A DNA stretch of 64,000 bases, taken from the NCBI RefSeq assembly GCF_002741945.1, contig NZ_MDVN01000009.1, forward strand, positions 1-64,000, in the 5' to 3' direction. Source of the DNA: Gaetbulibacter sp. 4G1 (GTDB taxonomy: Bacteria > Bacteroidota > Bacteroidia > Flavobacteriales > Flavobacteriaceae). The notes under the pieces were generated by a model that saw nothing but the letters and a program-made list of their open reading frames with translations, had not been told where the DNA came from and did no database searches. Each line of letters begins with the position of its first letter. Positions within the stretch are counted from its first letter, which is position 1. The position numbers were made by a program, and so were the translations under genes. Below are positions 63,421 to 64,000 of the stretch, one piece after another.

Positions 63421-64000
63421 ATGACTTTTAAAGAACAAATATTACAAGGTATCCCTACTGAATTACCAGTAAAAAAAGATTACCCAAAAGATGCCAATAG
63501 AGCACCTAAAAGAAAAGATATATTAAATAAAGAAGAGAAGCAATTAGCTATACGCAATGCATTGCGCTACTTTCCTAAAAAATGGCATGAAGAGTTAGCT
63601 CTTGAATTTGCGGAAGAATTAAAAGAATATGGTAGAATTTATATGTACAGGTTCAAACCTGCTTATAAGATTTTCGCTAGGCCTATTTCTGAATATCCAG
63701 CATATTCCTCACAAGCAGCATCTATTATGCTAATGATTCAAAATAACCTTGATCCAAATGTAGCACAACACCCAGAAGAATTAATTACTTATGGTGGCAA
63801 TGGTGCTGTTTTTCAAAATTGGGCGCAATATTTATTGGTAATGCAATATTTAGCAACCATGACAGATAATCAAACACTCCATATGTATTCAGGTCACCCT
63901 ATGGGATTATTTCCATCATCAAAGCATGCTCCTAGAGTGGTTGTTACTAACGGTATGGTAATCCCTAACTATTCACAACCAGACGATTGGGAAAAATTTA
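63421..64000 (+). CDS. hutU: urocanate hydratase (5' part)
   Basis: The first 193 codons are in the window and the gene runs off the right edge. The translation (KYGRIYMYRFKP-like region about 70-81, YPAYSSQAASIMLMIQNNLDP about 94-114 in shortened form, and TYGGNGAVFQNWAQYLL about 122-138) is that of urocanate hydratase, which converts urocanate to imidazolone propionate using NAD as cofactor. YSGHPMGLFPSS and RVVVTNGMVIPNY are further conserved parts. It follows hutH, as in flavobacterial hut operons. Confidence 0.96.
   Translation, partial: MTFKEQILQGIPTELPVKKDYPKDANRAPKRKDILNKEEKQLAIRNALRYFPKKWHEELALEFAEELKEYGRIYMYRFKPAYKIFARPISEYPAYSSQAASIMLMIQNNLDPNVAQHPEELITYGGNGAVFQNWAQYLLVMQYLATMTDNQTLHMYSGHPMGLFPSSKHAPRVVVTNGMVIPNYSQPDDWEKF

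Noticed and set aside
1-64000. tRNA, rRNA, tmRNA, 4.5S RNA, insertion sequences, phage genes and CRISPR arrays
   Set aside because: None could be recognised by eye: no conserved rRNA segments, no cloverleaf with the T-loop sequence in the spacers examined, no transposase, integrase or Cas protein among the translations.

Overview
The window is a low-GC chromosomal segment from a member of the Bacteroidota, almost certainly a marine Flavobacteriaceae. The evidence is a type IX secretion sorting domain, SusC/SusD and FecR/ECF-sigma cassettes, GSCFA, DUF4230 and DUF5522 proteins, HutH/HutU, LemA-TPM genes, lipoprotein signals ending in SC, no Shine-Dalgarno sequences, and repeated matches to the flavobacterial -7 box TAnnTTTG. 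No tRNA, rRNA, insertion sequence, prophage or CRISPR array was seen. Both edges cut genes: a T9SS substrate on the left and hutU on the right.

Layout. 1-11761: end of a T9SS-secreted protein, a YwaF-like membrane protein, then on the minus strand an uptake locus in the order ECF sigma, FecR anti-sigma, SusC, SusD, CRTAC1-like VCBS/ASPIC protein. It has no glycoside hydrolase, and a possible small plus-strand RNA lies between fecR and susC. 11852-14103: folD and ffh. 14295-21331: a second cell-surface signalling locus. A divergent acidic repeat lipoprotein faces an ECF sigma factor, an intercalated lipoprotein, FecR, a TonB-dependent transducer and two small membrane proteins. 21501-22413: a SUKH-like gene followed directly by an attC-like imperfect inverted repeat, resembling an integron cassette without an integrase. 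22457-26719: sulfatase, small lipoproteins, lipB operon, YqaE/Pmp3 peptide.

26966-38956: lysS with an upstream structured element, two tandem alpha/beta hydrolases, an M49-like zinc peptidase, a GDYXXLXY/DUF2157/CPBP membrane operon, YiaA, and three genes for cell-envelope or unknown proteins. 39030-49192: hemL operon (with a glucosaminidase/LysM protein and a PLP deaminase), DUF5522, DUF4136, bestrophin, a long aromatic amino acid hydroxylase, and an operon with a crotonase and a threonine/serine dehydratase. 49627-60871: GSCFA, alaS, M23 peptidase-merR, lemA-TPM-TPM, the GTPases der and era, a 47-residue membrane peptide and an FKBP lipoprotein. 60953-64000: LysR regulator divergent from hutH-hutU (histidine degradation).

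Most of the window is housekeeping. The accessory or less understood parts are the two ECF/FecR loci, the SUKH/attC-like cassette, the structured element before lysS, and a recurring G/U-rich motif between stop codons and terminator hairpins. All names rest on reading motifs in the translations; no database search was run.
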